A stretch of DNA of 49,069 nucleotides from assembly GCA_025456015.1 (NCBI GenBank), contig JALOLK010000003.1, positions 1 to 49,069 of the forward strand, given 5' to 3'. The stretch's first letter is position 1; each line of letters opens with the position of its first letter. Shown here one piece after another: positions 18,526 through 27,531 of this stretch. The DNA comes from Candidatus Nanopelagicales bacterium. GTDB taxonomy: Bacteria; Actinomycetota; Actinomycetes; S36-B12; CAIYMF01. Under the pieces are notes generated by a model. The model had not been told where the DNA came from. It saw only the letters and a program-made list of their open reading frames with translations, and did not search any database. The position numbers were made by a program, and so were the translations under genes.

Positions 18526-21264
18526 TCACCCCGCCGTCGCGCTGGGTGCCGTGGTGCGCCGGCGCCGCCACCACTTCTCCAGCTCCACGGCGACGCCGAA
18601 GACCAGGGCCAGGGCGATGCACGTGCCCCACTGCGCGTCCGTGAGCTCGGTGGTGCGCAGCCAGTCCTGGAGGAACCCCACCTCCGTGGAGGCGATCGTG
18701 ATCGCCACGCCGAGCAGGGTGAGCAGCACGGAGGGCACCAGCGGTCGGGTGAGCACCGAGGCGGTGGTCCGGCGCATCGTCAGGCCGGCCAGGGCGGTGC
18801 CCAGGCCCATCACGGCGTAGGCCATGGTCACCGAGACGGTGGGCACCTCGCTGGAGGGCGTGTCCGGGCCGAGCAGCAGCGGCAGCAGCGACAGCACCCC
18901 GAGCAGCACGCCCAGGCTGATCCAGCGCACGCCGGTGCTGCGGTTGAAGATCCGCTCGGCCGGGTTGCGCGGGGGCAGGTCCATGAGCCCGGGCTCGGCC
19001 TCGTCGATCGTGATGATGATGACCGGGATCACGGCGAGCGTGAAGTTGAGGAACAGCACCTGCAGCGGCAGCAGCGCCACCCCGCCGTTGACGTTGAGCA
19101 TGGTGGCGAGCAGGAACATGCTCACCAGGCCGAACAGCTGGGTGAGCTGGTAGCCGATGTAGGCCACGATGCGGGCGTAGATGCCCCGGCCGAGCTCGAC
19201 GGCATGCACGAGCGTGGCGAAGTTGTCGTCGGTGAGGATCATCTTCGCAGCCTGCTTGGACACCTCCGAGCCGCTGCCCATCGCCACCCCGATGTCGGCC
19301 TGCTTGAGCGCGGCGGCGTCGTTCACGGCATCACCGGTCATCGCCACGACGTCGCCGCGGGCCTGCATGACCTGCACGAGGCGCAGCTTGTCCTGTGGCG
19401 AGACCCGGCCGAAGACGTGCAGCTCGGGCAGCTGGCGCTCGAGCGTGGCGTCGTCGGTCCGGGCGAACTCGGTGCCGAGCATGCCGCCGGGGCCCAGGCC
19501 CAGCTCGCCGGCGATCGCCTGCGCGGTCACCAGGTGGTCGCCGGTGATCATGCGCACGTCGATGCCGGCGCGGTGGGCCACCCGGACCGCCTCGATCGCC
19601 TCCGGGCGCAGCGGGTCGATGATGCCGACCAGGCCCAGCAGGACGAGGTCCTCGACGGCGGCCATCGGGTCGCCCGCCACGGCGTCGGCCTGCTCGACCG
19701 CCATCGCCCGCACGGCCAGGGCCAGCACGCGCAGCCCGTGCTCGCCCAGCCGTTCGTTCGCCCGGTCCACCGCGTCGCGCACCTGCTCCAGCGGCACCGC
19801 CGTGCCGTCGGCGGCCAGCGCTCGCGTGCACCGGGCGAGCACGACGTCGGGGCCGCCCTTCACGAGGCCGACCAGCCGCTGCTGCCCCTCGTACGGCGCC
19901 TCGTGGAAGGTCGCCATGAACTTGTAGGTCGAGTCGAAGGGCACCGTGGCCACGCGCGGGTAGGCCTGCCGCGTCTGCTCCACCGAGACGCCGATCTTCT
20001 GGGCCAGCACCACGACGGCGGCCTCCGTGGGATCGCCGACGACCTCGCCGGAGCGGCTCACCGTGGCGTCGCTGGCCAGGGCCGAGACGTAGGCCAGCGG
20101 GGTGAGGTCCACGGCCGGCGCCCCGGCCACCCCGCGGATCGTCCCGGTCCAGGCGTAGCCCTCGCCGTCCACCTCGTACCAGCTGCCCGCGTAGTACACG
20201 GCACGCGCGGTCATCTCGTTGAGGGTCAGCGTGCCGGTCTTGTCGGTGTTGATCTGGCTGGTCGCGCCGAGTGTCTCGACGTCGCTGAGGTTGCGCACGA
20301 TCGCCTTGGCCCTGGCCAGCTGCTGAGCCCCCATGGCCAGCATCGACTGCACGAACGTGGGCATGCCGGTCGGGATCGCCGAGACCGCCATCGACACCCC
20401 GAGCAGCATGAGCGCCTCGAAGCTCAGGCCCCGGACCAGGCCCACGACGAGGATCAGCGCCAGCGTCGCCCAGGCGACGATCGCGATCTTCCCGGTGAGG
20501 TCGTCGAGTTGGCGCTGCAGCGGCGAGCGGGTGCGCGAGACCCCGCTGAGCATCGAGGCGATCCGGCCCACCTCGGTGGCCATGCCGGTCGCGGTCACCA
20601 CCATGGTGGCCGTCCCCCGGGTCACCGAGGTGTTCTGGAAGAGCATGTCGCTGCGGTCGCCCAGCGGGATGTCGTCACCGACGAGGGCCTCGGCGCTCTT
20701 GCCCACCGGGACGCTCTCGCCGGTGAGGGCGGCCTCCTGGGCCTCGAGGGTGGCGGACTCCAGGATGCGCCCGTCCGCGGGCACGATGTCGCCGGCCTCC
20801 ACCTGCACGATGTCGCCGGGCACCAGGTCGGCAGCCGGGATCAGCAGGACCACGCGGTCGCGGATCACCCGGGCCTGGGGGACCTGCAGGCTGGCCAGCG
20901 CGTCCACGCTGGCGCGCGCCTTGAGCTCCTGGTTGGTGCCCATCACGACGTTGAGCAGGATCAGGGCGACCACCACGGCGGCTGTCGAGCCCTGCCCGAT
21001 CAGGACGCTGACCACCGCGACGGCGACGAGCATGAGCGTCATCGGCTCCATGAGCTGCCCCAGGGCCACCCGGAGCACGGAGGGCTTGGCCTCCTGGCGC
21101 AGGGCGTTCGGGCCGACCCGGGCCAGCCGCTGGGCGGCCTCGGCCGTGGACAGGCCCATCGCCCGGTCGCTGCCCAGGCGCTCGAGGGCGGCCCCGGGCT
21201 CGAGCAGGTGCCAGGCGACCTCGTCGCCGGTCAGGGGGCTGGGGGACTCGATGACCTGGCTCAT
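18526..21264 (-). CDS. Cation-translocating P-type ATPase (P2-like), divergent cation site
   Basis: INTDKTGTLTLNEM phosphorylation site, TGES, MITGDH, MTGDAVNDAAALKQADIGVAMG; ~10 TM. Confidence 0.93.
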   Translation of the reverse strand: MSQVIESPSPLTGDEVAWHLLEPGAALERLGSDRAMGLSTAEAAQRLARVGPNALRQEAKPSVLRVALGQLMEPMTLMLVAVAVVSVLIGQGSTAAVVVALILLNVVMGTNQELKARASVDALASLQVPQARVIRDRVVLLIPAADLVPGDIVQVEAGDIVPADGRILESATLEAQEAALTGESVPVGKSAEALVGDDIPLGDRSDMLFQNTSVTRGTATMVVTATGMATEVGRIASMLSGVSRTRSPLQRQLDDLTGKIAIVAWATLALILVVGLVRGLSFEALMLLGVSMAVSAIPTGMPTFVQSMLAMGAQQLARAKAIVRNLSDVETLGATSQINTDKTGTLTLNEMTARAVYYAGSWYEVDGEGYAWTGTIRGVAGAPAVDLTPLAYVSALASDATVSRSGEVVGDPTEAAVVVLAQKIGVSVEQTRQAYPRVATVPFDSTYKFMATFHEAPYEGQQRLVGLVKGGPDVVLARCTRALAADGTAVPLEQVRDAVDRANERLGEHGLRVLALAVRAMAVEQADAVAGDPMAAVEDLVLLGLVGIIDPLRPEAIEAVRVAHRAGIDVRMITGDHLVTAQAIAGELGLGPGGMLGTEFARTDDATLERQLPELHVFGRVSPQDKLRLVQVMQARGDVVAMTGDAVNDAAALKQADIGVAMGSGSEVSKQAAKMILTDDNFATLVHAVELGRGIYARIVAYIGYQLTQLFGLVSMFLLATMLNVNGGVALLPLQVLFLNFTLAVIPVIIITIDEAEPGLMDLPPRNPAERIFNRSTGVRWISLGVLLGVLSLLPLLLGPDTPSSEVPTVSVTMAYAVMGLGTALAGLTMRRTTASVLTRPLVPSVLLTLLGVAITIASTEVGFLQDWLRTTELTDAQWGTCIALALVFGVAVELEKWWRRRRTTAPSATAG

Positions 21265-21349
21265 GGCTCCTCGTCGGGACGTGCGGGATGGGGGCCGCGA
21301 TGGAGGCGCTGCGTTGGCAGGCTCGCAGCCCGGGCCGCAGCCCTCCGGG

Positions 21350-21375
21350 CGGGGTGACAGCCGCGCGTCACCCCG
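21350..21375. promoter_or_regulatory. Palindrome in the divergent ATPase/MFS promoter region
   Basis: CGGGGTGAC-AGCCGCGC-GTCACCCCG, 9-bp perfect arms. Confidence 0.45.
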
Positions 21376-21404
21376 TCGCCCGCGGGGGCGGGATACTCGG
21401 CGGC

Positions 21405-22658
21405 ATGCAGCTGCGCCGGACCCCGATGACCTGGGCGATCTACGCCTGCGGCGCCGCGTGGGCCTCGTTCATCTACCTCGCCGGCCCGATGGCCCCGGTG
21501 CTGGTCGACGCCCTCGGGGTGCCGCTGGCCTGGGCCGGGCTGGTGGGCACCGCGATGGCGGCCGGGGCGATCACGGCCGCCGCGCTGACCCCCGCGGTCG
21601 TCGCCCGGCTCGGTCGTGACGCCACGATGCGCACGGGGCTGGGCCTGCTCATCGGCGCCCTCGTGCTGCTGGCGGTGGTGCCGACCGCGCTCGGGGGGTC
21701 GGCCGGGTTCGTCACGGCGCTGGTCATCGTCTTCTTCGTGGCCATGGGGGGCGGCGGGCAGCTCAACGCCGGCACCGCCCGGCTCGCCGACGCCCACCCC
21801 GCGCACAGCGCCGCGGTCATCACCGAGGCCAACGCCGCGGCCGCGTGGGTGGGGTTGGCCTCCCCGCTGCTGCTGGGCCTGGCACTCGCGGCAGGGCTGC
21901 CCTGGTGGGCGGGGGTCCTGCTGAGCCTGGGCACCGCGGTGATCGCCCTGACGTGGCTGGTGCTGGCGGGGCGCAGCACGCCGCCGGGCCCGGCTGGCGG
22001 CCACGGCGACGAGGACCCGGAGCTGGTCCTCGTGGTGGCCGACGAAGGCTACGTGACGAACGATCCCGGGCACCCGGCCGACGGGGCCGGACGGCGTCGC
22101 CTGCCCCGGGTGTTTGCGATCGCCATGGTGGCCCTGTTCGCCGCGGTGGCCACGGAGTTCTCCATGAACTTCTGGGGCTCGCCACTCATCCAGGAGCAGA
22201 CCGGGGCCAGCGCCTCCACGGCGACCACCGCCATGTCGTCGCTGGTGCTGGGCATCGCGGTCGGCCGGACGGTCGGCCCGCGGCTCATCCTGCGGTTCGG
22301 CTCGCACGCCATGCTCGTCGCGGGCTTCGGCCTGGCGCTGGTCGGGTTCGCGGTGCTCTGGCTGGCAGGCTCGGTCGGGTTGAGCGTCGTCGGGCTGTTC
22401 GCCTCCGGCCTGGGCCTGTCCACGGTCTTCCCGCTCGTGCTGGACCGGGGCATCGTGCTCTCCGACGGCCAGCCCGACCTGGCGATGTCGCGCTCGTCCA
22501 TCGTCCTCGGCGTCGCGGTCGCGACGGCGCCGTTCGTCCTGGGTGCCCTCGGCACGGTGATGTCCGTGCAGATGGCGATGCTGCTCGTGCCGGTGCTCGT
22601 CGCGGTCGGGGTGGCCGGCGTGCTCGGCTCGCGCCCCCGGGTGCCCGTGCGCGCCTGA
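21405..22658 (+). CDS. MFS transporter
   Basis: MQLRRTPMTWAIYACGAAWASFIYLAGPMAPVLVDALGV..., ~12 TM segments. Confidence 0.85.
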   Translation: MQLRRTPMTWAIYACGAAWASFIYLAGPMAPVLVDALGVPLAWAGLVGTAMAAGAITAAALTPAVVARLGRDATMRTGLGLLIGALVLLAVVPTALGGSAGFVTALVIVFFVAMGGGGQLNAGTARLADAHPAHSAAVITEANAAAAWVGLASPLLLGLALAAGLPWWAGVLLSLGTAVIALTWLVLAGRSTPPGPAGGHGDEDPELVLVVADEGYVTNDPGHPADGAGRRRLPRVFAIAMVALFAAVATEFSMNFWGSPLIQEQTGASASTATTAMSSLVLGIAVGRTVGPRLILRFGSHAMLVAGFGLALVGFAVLWLAGSVGLSVVGLFASGLGLSTVFPLVLDRGIVLSDGQPDLAMSRSSIVLGVAVATAPFVLGALGTVMSVQMAMLLVPVLVAVGVAGVLGSRPRVPVRA

Positions 22659-22684
22659 CGGCCCGCGGCCGGATGGCGACGGTC

Positions 22685-22700
22685 CCGACCGGCCGGTCGG
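22685..22700. repeat. Perfect 16-bp palindrome CCGACCGGCCGGTCGG
   Basis: Direct reading; lies between the MFS stop and the SPFH start. Confidence 0.55.
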
Positions 22701-22742
22701 TGTCGGTCGAGTCCGCTCGAGGGCGGACGTATGCTGCCGTGC

Positions 22743-23627
22743 ATGTCCCTGGGCACTCGGATCGTGCTGGTCCTCGTCGCCGTCCCGCTGCTCGTGTGGC
22801 TCGTCTGGACCGTGGTCCGGGCCTCGCTGGTGACCATCCCGTCCGGCCGGCTCGGCCTGCTCCTGGTGCGTGGCCGGGCCACCGAGGAGGTCCTGCTGCC
22901 GGGGCCGCACTGGGTGCCGGCCCTGCGCCGGCGCCAGGTCGTGGAGTACCCCTCGGTCGAGCTGAGCTACCGGGCCACCGTGGCGCCCGGCCAGCCCTCG
23001 GCCACCGAGGCCTACGGGCCGGCGCTGGAGGTGGCCCTCGGCGACCGCGCGGACGCCGTCATCGGCTACACGGTGCGGTTCCGCCTCGTGCAGGCGAGCC
23101 TGCGCCAGGTGCACGAGCGGTTCGGGCCCGACGGGCTCTGGGCGGTCGTGCGCGACGAGACCGGTCGGGCGATCACCAGCGCGGTGGCCGAGCCGGGGGT
23201 CACGATCGATGCGCTGTTCGGCCCTGAGCGCGAGGTGCTCCAGGAGCGGATCGCCGTGGCCGTGGGTCGGGTCCTGGCCGACGACGGCCTGGAGCTCACC
23301 TCGTTCGCCCTCGGGCCCATCGACCTCGGCCGCGCAGGGGAGCTGATCCAGGCCGTCACCCGTGCCCGCCTGGAGCTGGCCCGCGAGGAGGCCGAGGCCG
23401 CCATCCGCACCGCCCGGGTCCGCCACGACGCCGAGCTGGCGCCGTACCTGGTGGGCATCGGCGATGCCGCGCTGCGCTACCGGCAGACCGACGTGTGGCG
23501 CGACCTCGCGCAGCGCACGGAGCGGGTGACCGTGGCCGTGCCCGGCCTGGGTGCGGCAGTCGACCGGATGGCCCTCGAGGATGAGCCCGCGCCCGGCGCC
23601 GAGCCCGTGCCCGAGGCGGGGGCCTGA
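22743..23627 (+). CDS. SPFH/Band 7 domain protein (slipin-like)
   Basis: MSLGTRIVLVLVAVPLLVWLVWTVVRASLVTIPSGRLGLLLVRGR...; ELARAREEAEAAIRTARVRHDAELAPYL-type C-terminus. A TATGCT -10-like hexamer at 22730 favours this start over 22731. Confidence 0.75.
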   Translation: MSLGTRIVLVLVAVPLLVWLVWTVVRASLVTIPSGRLGLLLVRGRATEEVLLPGPHWVPALRRRQVVEYPSVELSYRATVAPGQPSATEAYGPALEVALGDRADAVIGYTVRFRLVQASLRQVHERFGPDGLWAVVRDETGRAITSAVAEPGVTIDALFGPEREVLQERIAVAVGRVLADDGLELTSFALGPIDLGRAGELIQAVTRARLELAREEAEAAIRTARVRHDAELAPYLVGIGDAALRYRQTDVWRDLAQRTERVTVAVPGLGAAVDRMALEDEPAPGAEPVPEAGA

Positions 23628-24301
23628 TGGCGCGCACGCGCCCCTTCGCCGACCGCACCATCGAGCTCATCGCGGTGATCCTGCTGGGCGTGGCCACGGT
23701 GGGGACCGCCTGGTGCGGCCTGCAGTCCTCGCTCTGGAACGGCCAGCAGCAGGACCTCGGCGCCGAGGCCACCGGCGAGCGGGCCCTGGCCAACCGCCTG
23801 TTCGGCGCGGCCCTGCAGACCGCCGCCTACGACAGCAACGTGATCATCTCCTACGCCGAGGCGGTCCGGGCGGGGGACACCCGGGCCCAGGAGTTCACCC
23901 GCGAGGCCCTCATGCGGCCCGAGCTGCTCCCCTTCGTCGACCGGTGGCAGGCCACGATCGAGGCCGGCGGCCCGACCCCCAACCTGCTCGAGGACCCCGA
24001 GTACCGGGCGAGCCTGACCGGCGACTACCAGGCGGCTGACGCGCGCGCGGTGGAGCTGTCCGACCAGTCCGACGAGGCCGGGTCCGTGGCGGACACCTAC
24101 GTGGTGACCACCGTGCTGCTGGCAGTGGCGCTGTTCTTCGCCGGCGTCACCTCGTCGTTCCGCTACCCCGCCATGCGCATGGCGCTCATCGCGGGCGCGG
24201 GCCTGTGCGTCGCCCTGGCGGCCATGCGCCTGATCGACCTGCCGCTGGCGGCCGAGACCGCCGAGCTGGCTCCGCGCCTGTTCCCGGAGCAAGGCAGCTA
24301 G
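23627..24301 (+). CDS. Hypothetical membrane protein
   Basis: N-terminal TM TIELIAVILLGVATVGTAWCGLQSSLW and two C-terminal TMs; 1-nt overlap with the SPFH gene. Confidence 0.8.
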   Translation: MARTRPFADRTIELIAVILLGVATVGTAWCGLQSSLWNGQQQDLGAEATGERALANRLFGAALQTAAYDSNVIISYAEAVRAGDTRAQEFTREALMRPELLPFVDRWQATIEAGGPTPNLLEDPEYRASLTGDYQAADARAVELSDQSDEAGSVADTYVVTTVLLAVALFFAGVTSSFRYPAMRMALIAGAGLCVALAAMRLIDLPLAAETAELAPRLFPEQGS

Positions 24302-24311
24302 ACCCGCCCGA

Positions 24312-25487
24312 TCAGCCCCGAGCAGCCGCCAGCGCCTGGTCGAGGTCGGCGATGAGGTCCGCGACGTCCTCGACGCCGACCGAGAGGCGCACGAGGTCGT
24401 GGGGGACCGGTCGCCGCGAGGCCGCGGACGACAGGTGGGTCATCGCCGCGGGCACCTCGATGAGCGACTCGACCCCCCCGAGGGACTCCGCCAGCGTGAA
24501 CACCTCGGTCGCCTCGGCCACGGCCCGGGCTGCTTGCGGGCCACCGACCGGCCGGAACGTGACCATCCCGCCGAAGCCGGCCATCTGGGTGGCCGCCACG
24601 GCATGCCCGGGCGTCGAGGCCAGGCCCGGGTAGCGCACCTCGGCGACGTCGTCGCGCTCGGCCAGCCACTGGGCCACCGCGGTCGCGCCGGCGCAGTGGG
24701 CGGCCATCCGCACCCCGAGCGTGCGCAGGCCGCGCATCGCCAGCCAGCTGTCGAACGGCGCGGCGATCGCGCCCAGGGAGTTCTGGTTCGTCGCCAGCAG
24801 GCCGGCCAGCTCGCCCTGCGGGGCGACCAGGGCCCCGGCGACGAGGTCGCTGTGCCCGCCGAGGTACTTGGTCACCGAGTGCACGACCACGTCGGCGCCC
24901 AGCGCGAGCGGCTGCTGCAGCACCGGGGTGGCGAACGTGTTGTCCACGGCCACGAGGGCCCCCGCGGCGTGGGCCAGCTCGGCCAGCGCAGCGACGTCCG
25001 AGACGGTGAGCAGCGGGTTCGAGGGGGTCTCGACCCAGACGAGCCGCGTGCGGCCCGGCTGGATCGCGGCGCGCACGGCGTCGAGGTCGGTGGGGTCCAC
25101 CTGGTCGGTGGCCACGCCCCAGTCCCGGTAGGAGGTGGACAGCAGCCGGTAGGTGCCGCCGTAGACGTCATCGGCGAGCACGACGTGGTCACCGGGTCGC
25201 AGCACGGTGCGCAGCAGGGTGTCGCTGGCGGCCAGGCCCGAGGCGAAGGCCAGCCCCACCGCCGCGGCGCCGGGGGATTCCAGCGCCGCCAGCGCGGACT
25301 CGAACGCGGCACGGGTCGGGTTGCCGCTGCGGGCGTACTCGAAGGCCGAGCGGGGCACCCCGACGCCGTCCTGGGCGAAGGTGGAGGCCAGCACCAGCGG
25401 GGGCACCACCGCACCGGTGACCGGATCCGGCTCCTGGCCGGCGTGCACGGCGCGCGTGCTGTGCCCGACCGTGGACCAGTCAGCCAT
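24312..25487 (-). CDS. metB: Cystathionine gamma-synthase/lyase
   Basis: TRAVHAGQEPDP, HVVLADDVYGGTYRL, VAVDNTFATPVLQQPLALGADVVVHSVTKYLGGHSD. Confidence 0.93.
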   Translation of the reverse strand: MADWSTVGHSTRAVHAGQEPDPVTGAVVPPLVLASTFAQDGVGVPRSAFEYARSGNPTRAAFESALAALESPGAAAVGLAFASGLAASDTLLRTVLRPGDHVVLADDVYGGTYRLLSTSYRDWGVATDQVDPTDLDAVRAAIQPGRTRLVWVETPSNPLLTVSDVAALAELAHAAGALVAVDNTFATPVLQQPLALGADVVVHSVTKYLGGHSDLVAGALVAPQGELAGLLATNQNSLGAIAAPFDSWLAMRGLRTLGVRMAAHCAGATAVAQWLAERDDVAEVRYPGLASTPGHAVAATQMAGFGGMVTFRPVGGPQAARAVAEATEVFTLAESLGGVESLIEVPAAMTHLSSAASRRPVPHDLVRLSVGVEDVADLIADLDQALAAARG

Positions 25488-26853
25488 CGCCGGCCTCCGA
25501 GAGGTGGGCCAGGGCGTCCTGGCGGGTGATCACGCCGGCCGGGGCGCCGTCGGCCAGGACCAGCAGGGCGTCGACCTCGGCCAGCCGGGGCACGACCTCG
25601 GCGACCGGCTCGCCGATGCCGCAGGTCGGCAGCGGCGGGGCCATGTGCTCGCGGATCGCGTCGGACGGCGCGGCCTCGCGCCGGAACAGCAGGTCGAGCA
25701 GGTGCTGCTCGGAGACCGAGCCGACGACCTCGGAGACCACGACCGGTGGCTCGGCGCTGAGCACCGGCACCTGCGAGACGCCGTACTCGGCGAACAGGCT
25801 GATGACGTCGCGGATCGGCTCGTTCGGGTGCACGTGGATGAGCGTGGGCAGGCCGCCGTCGCGTGCGCCCAGCACGTCGCGGACGGTCACCCCGGTGGGC
25901 TCGCGCAGGAAGCCGAACGCACGCATCCAGCCGTCGTCGAACACCTTCGACAGGTAGCCGCGGCCGCCGTCGGGCAGCACGACCACCACGAGGTCGTCGG
26001 GCCCGCCCCGCTGGGCGACCTCGACCGCGGCCGCCGCCGCCATGCCGCTGGAGCCGCCCACGAGCAGGCCGTGCTCGACCGCGAGCCGGCGGGTCATGGT
26101 GAAGGCGTCCCGGTCGCTCACCGCGATGATCTCGTCGCAGATGTGCGGGTCGTAGGCGCTGGGCCAGAAGTCCTCGCCGACCCCCTCGACCAGGTAGGGC
26201 CGGCCGGTGCCCCCGGAGTACACCGAGCCGACCGGGTCCGCGCCGATGATGCGCACCCGCCCACCGCTGGCCTCCTTGAGGTAGCGCCCGGTGCCCGAGA
26301 TGGTCCCGCCCGTGCCCACGCCGGCGACGAGGTGGGTGATCCGCTGGTCGGTCTGCGCCCAGAGCTCGGGGCCGGTGCCGCGGTAGTGCGCCTGCGGGTT
26401 GGCCGGGTTGGAGTACTGGTCGGGCTTCCACGCGCCGGGGATCTCGCGGACCAGCCGGTCGCTCACCTGGTAGTAGGAGCGCGGATCCTCCGGGGCCACC
26501 GCGGTCGGGCACACCTCGACCCGGGCGCCGTACGCGCGCAGCACGGCGATCTTGTCCGCGCTGACCTTGTCCGGGCACACGAACACGCAGCGGTAGCCGC
26601 GCTGCTGCGCGGCGATCGCCAGGCCCACGCCGGTGTTGCCACTGGTCGGCTCGACGATCGTGCCGCCCGGCCGCAGCGCGCCGGAGGCCTCCGCAGCCTC
26701 GATCATCGCCACGGCGATGCGGTCCTTGATCGACCCGCCCGGGTTGAAGTACTCGACCTTGGCGACCAGTCGGGCGGCGTCGGGCCCGGCCAACCCGGGG
26801 AGGTCGACCAGCGGGGTGTTGCCCACCAGGTCCAGCACGTGCGGGTGGATCAT
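25480..26853 (-). CDS. cbs: Cystathionine beta-synthase (PLP domain + C-terminal CBS pair)
   Basis: NPGGSIKDRIAVAMIEAAE, EPTSGNTGVGLAIAAQQRGYR, GVGTGGTISGTGRYLKE, GGSSGMAAAAA; overlaps metB by 8 nt. Confidence 0.94.
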   Translation of the reverse strand: MIHPHVLDLVGNTPLVDLPGLAGPDAARLVAKVEYFNPGGSIKDRIAVAMIEAAEASGALRPGGTIVEPTSGNTGVGLAIAAQQRGYRCVFVCPDKVSADKIAVLRAYGARVEVCPTAVAPEDPRSYYQVSDRLVREIPGAWKPDQYSNPANPQAHYRGTGPELWAQTDQRITHLVAGVGTGGTISGTGRYLKEASGGRVRIIGADPVGSVYSGGTGRPYLVEGVGEDFWPSAYDPHICDEIIAVSDRDAFTMTRRLAVEHGLLVGGSSGMAAAAAVEVAQRGGPDDLVVVVLPDGGRGYLSKVFDDGWMRAFGFLREPTGVTVRDVLGARDGGLPTLIHVHPNEPIRDVISLFAEYGVSQVPVLSAEPPVVVSEVVGSVSEQHLLDLLFRREAAPSDAIREHMAPPLPTCGIGEPVAEVVPRLAEVDALLVLADGAPAGVITRQDALAHLSEAGDG

Positions 26854-26995
26854 CCTGCGCCCTTCGTCTGTGCCGCGGCCGGGTGCGCCCGGGGCGGGAT
26901 CGGATCCGGCAAGGCTGCCACACGGGATCCCGTTGTGCTCGGCCCTCCGGGGGATCGATGAGCCCGGCGATCGTGAGCACCGCGGGGGCGGCTGG

Positions 26996-27496
26996 TTACG
27001 GCTCGGGGTCGGTCACGTCGGCGACCTGCGCCGCGAGGGCGGCGACGAGCTCGGCCGAGTCCACGGTGAACGCGGTGCCGTCGGCCCCGCCGCCGATCGA
27101 GACCGGGCCCGGCGGGATCGCCGCGTCGGCGATCACCGGCCAGGCGCGCAGGGACCCGAAGGGCGTGATCGTGCCCCGGGCGTAGCCGGTGACCGCCGTC
27201 GCGGTCTGGGCGTCGGGCATCGACAGGCGGCTGACCCCGAGCAGCGCGCGCAGCTTGGGCCAGCTGATCGTGCGCCCACCCTGGACGAGCACGAAGAGGA
27301 AGTCGTCGTCGGCGCGGCGCACGACCAGGGTCTTGAGGACCCGCTCGGGCGTGATGCCGCGGGCGGCGGCCGCCTCGGCCAGGCTCGACACGGGTCCATG
27401 CCGCGTGACGGCGTGGGCCACGCCACTGGCCGTGATGGCGACCAGGGCGCGGGCGGCGGGGTCGTCCGGCTCGGGGGTCTCCGGGGTGGCGTCCAT
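26996..27496 (-). CDS. YbaK/EbsC-family aminoacyl-tRNA deacylase-like protein
   Basis: RVLKTLVVRRADDDFLFVLVQGGRTISWPKLRALLGVSRLSMPDAQTATAVTGYARGTITPFG. Confidence 0.9.
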   Translation of the reverse strand: MDATPETPEPDDPAARALVAITASGVAHAVTRHGPVSSLAEAAAARGITPERVLKTLVVRRADDDFLFVLVQGGRTISWPKLRALLGVSRLSMPDAQTATAVTGYARGTITPFGSLRAWPVIADAAIPPGPVSIGGGADGTAFTVDSAELVAALAAQVADVTDPEP

Positions 27497-27531
27497 GGGC
27501 TGATCCTGCCGTGGTCGCAGCCGTGCCGTCC

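Noticed and set aside
18511-21357. 948-aa plus-strand ORF antisense to the P-type ATPase
   Set aside because: Composition is low-complexity H/G/R/Q-rich, typical of the antisense frame of a GC-rich gene; the minus strand has all P-type ATPase motifs.
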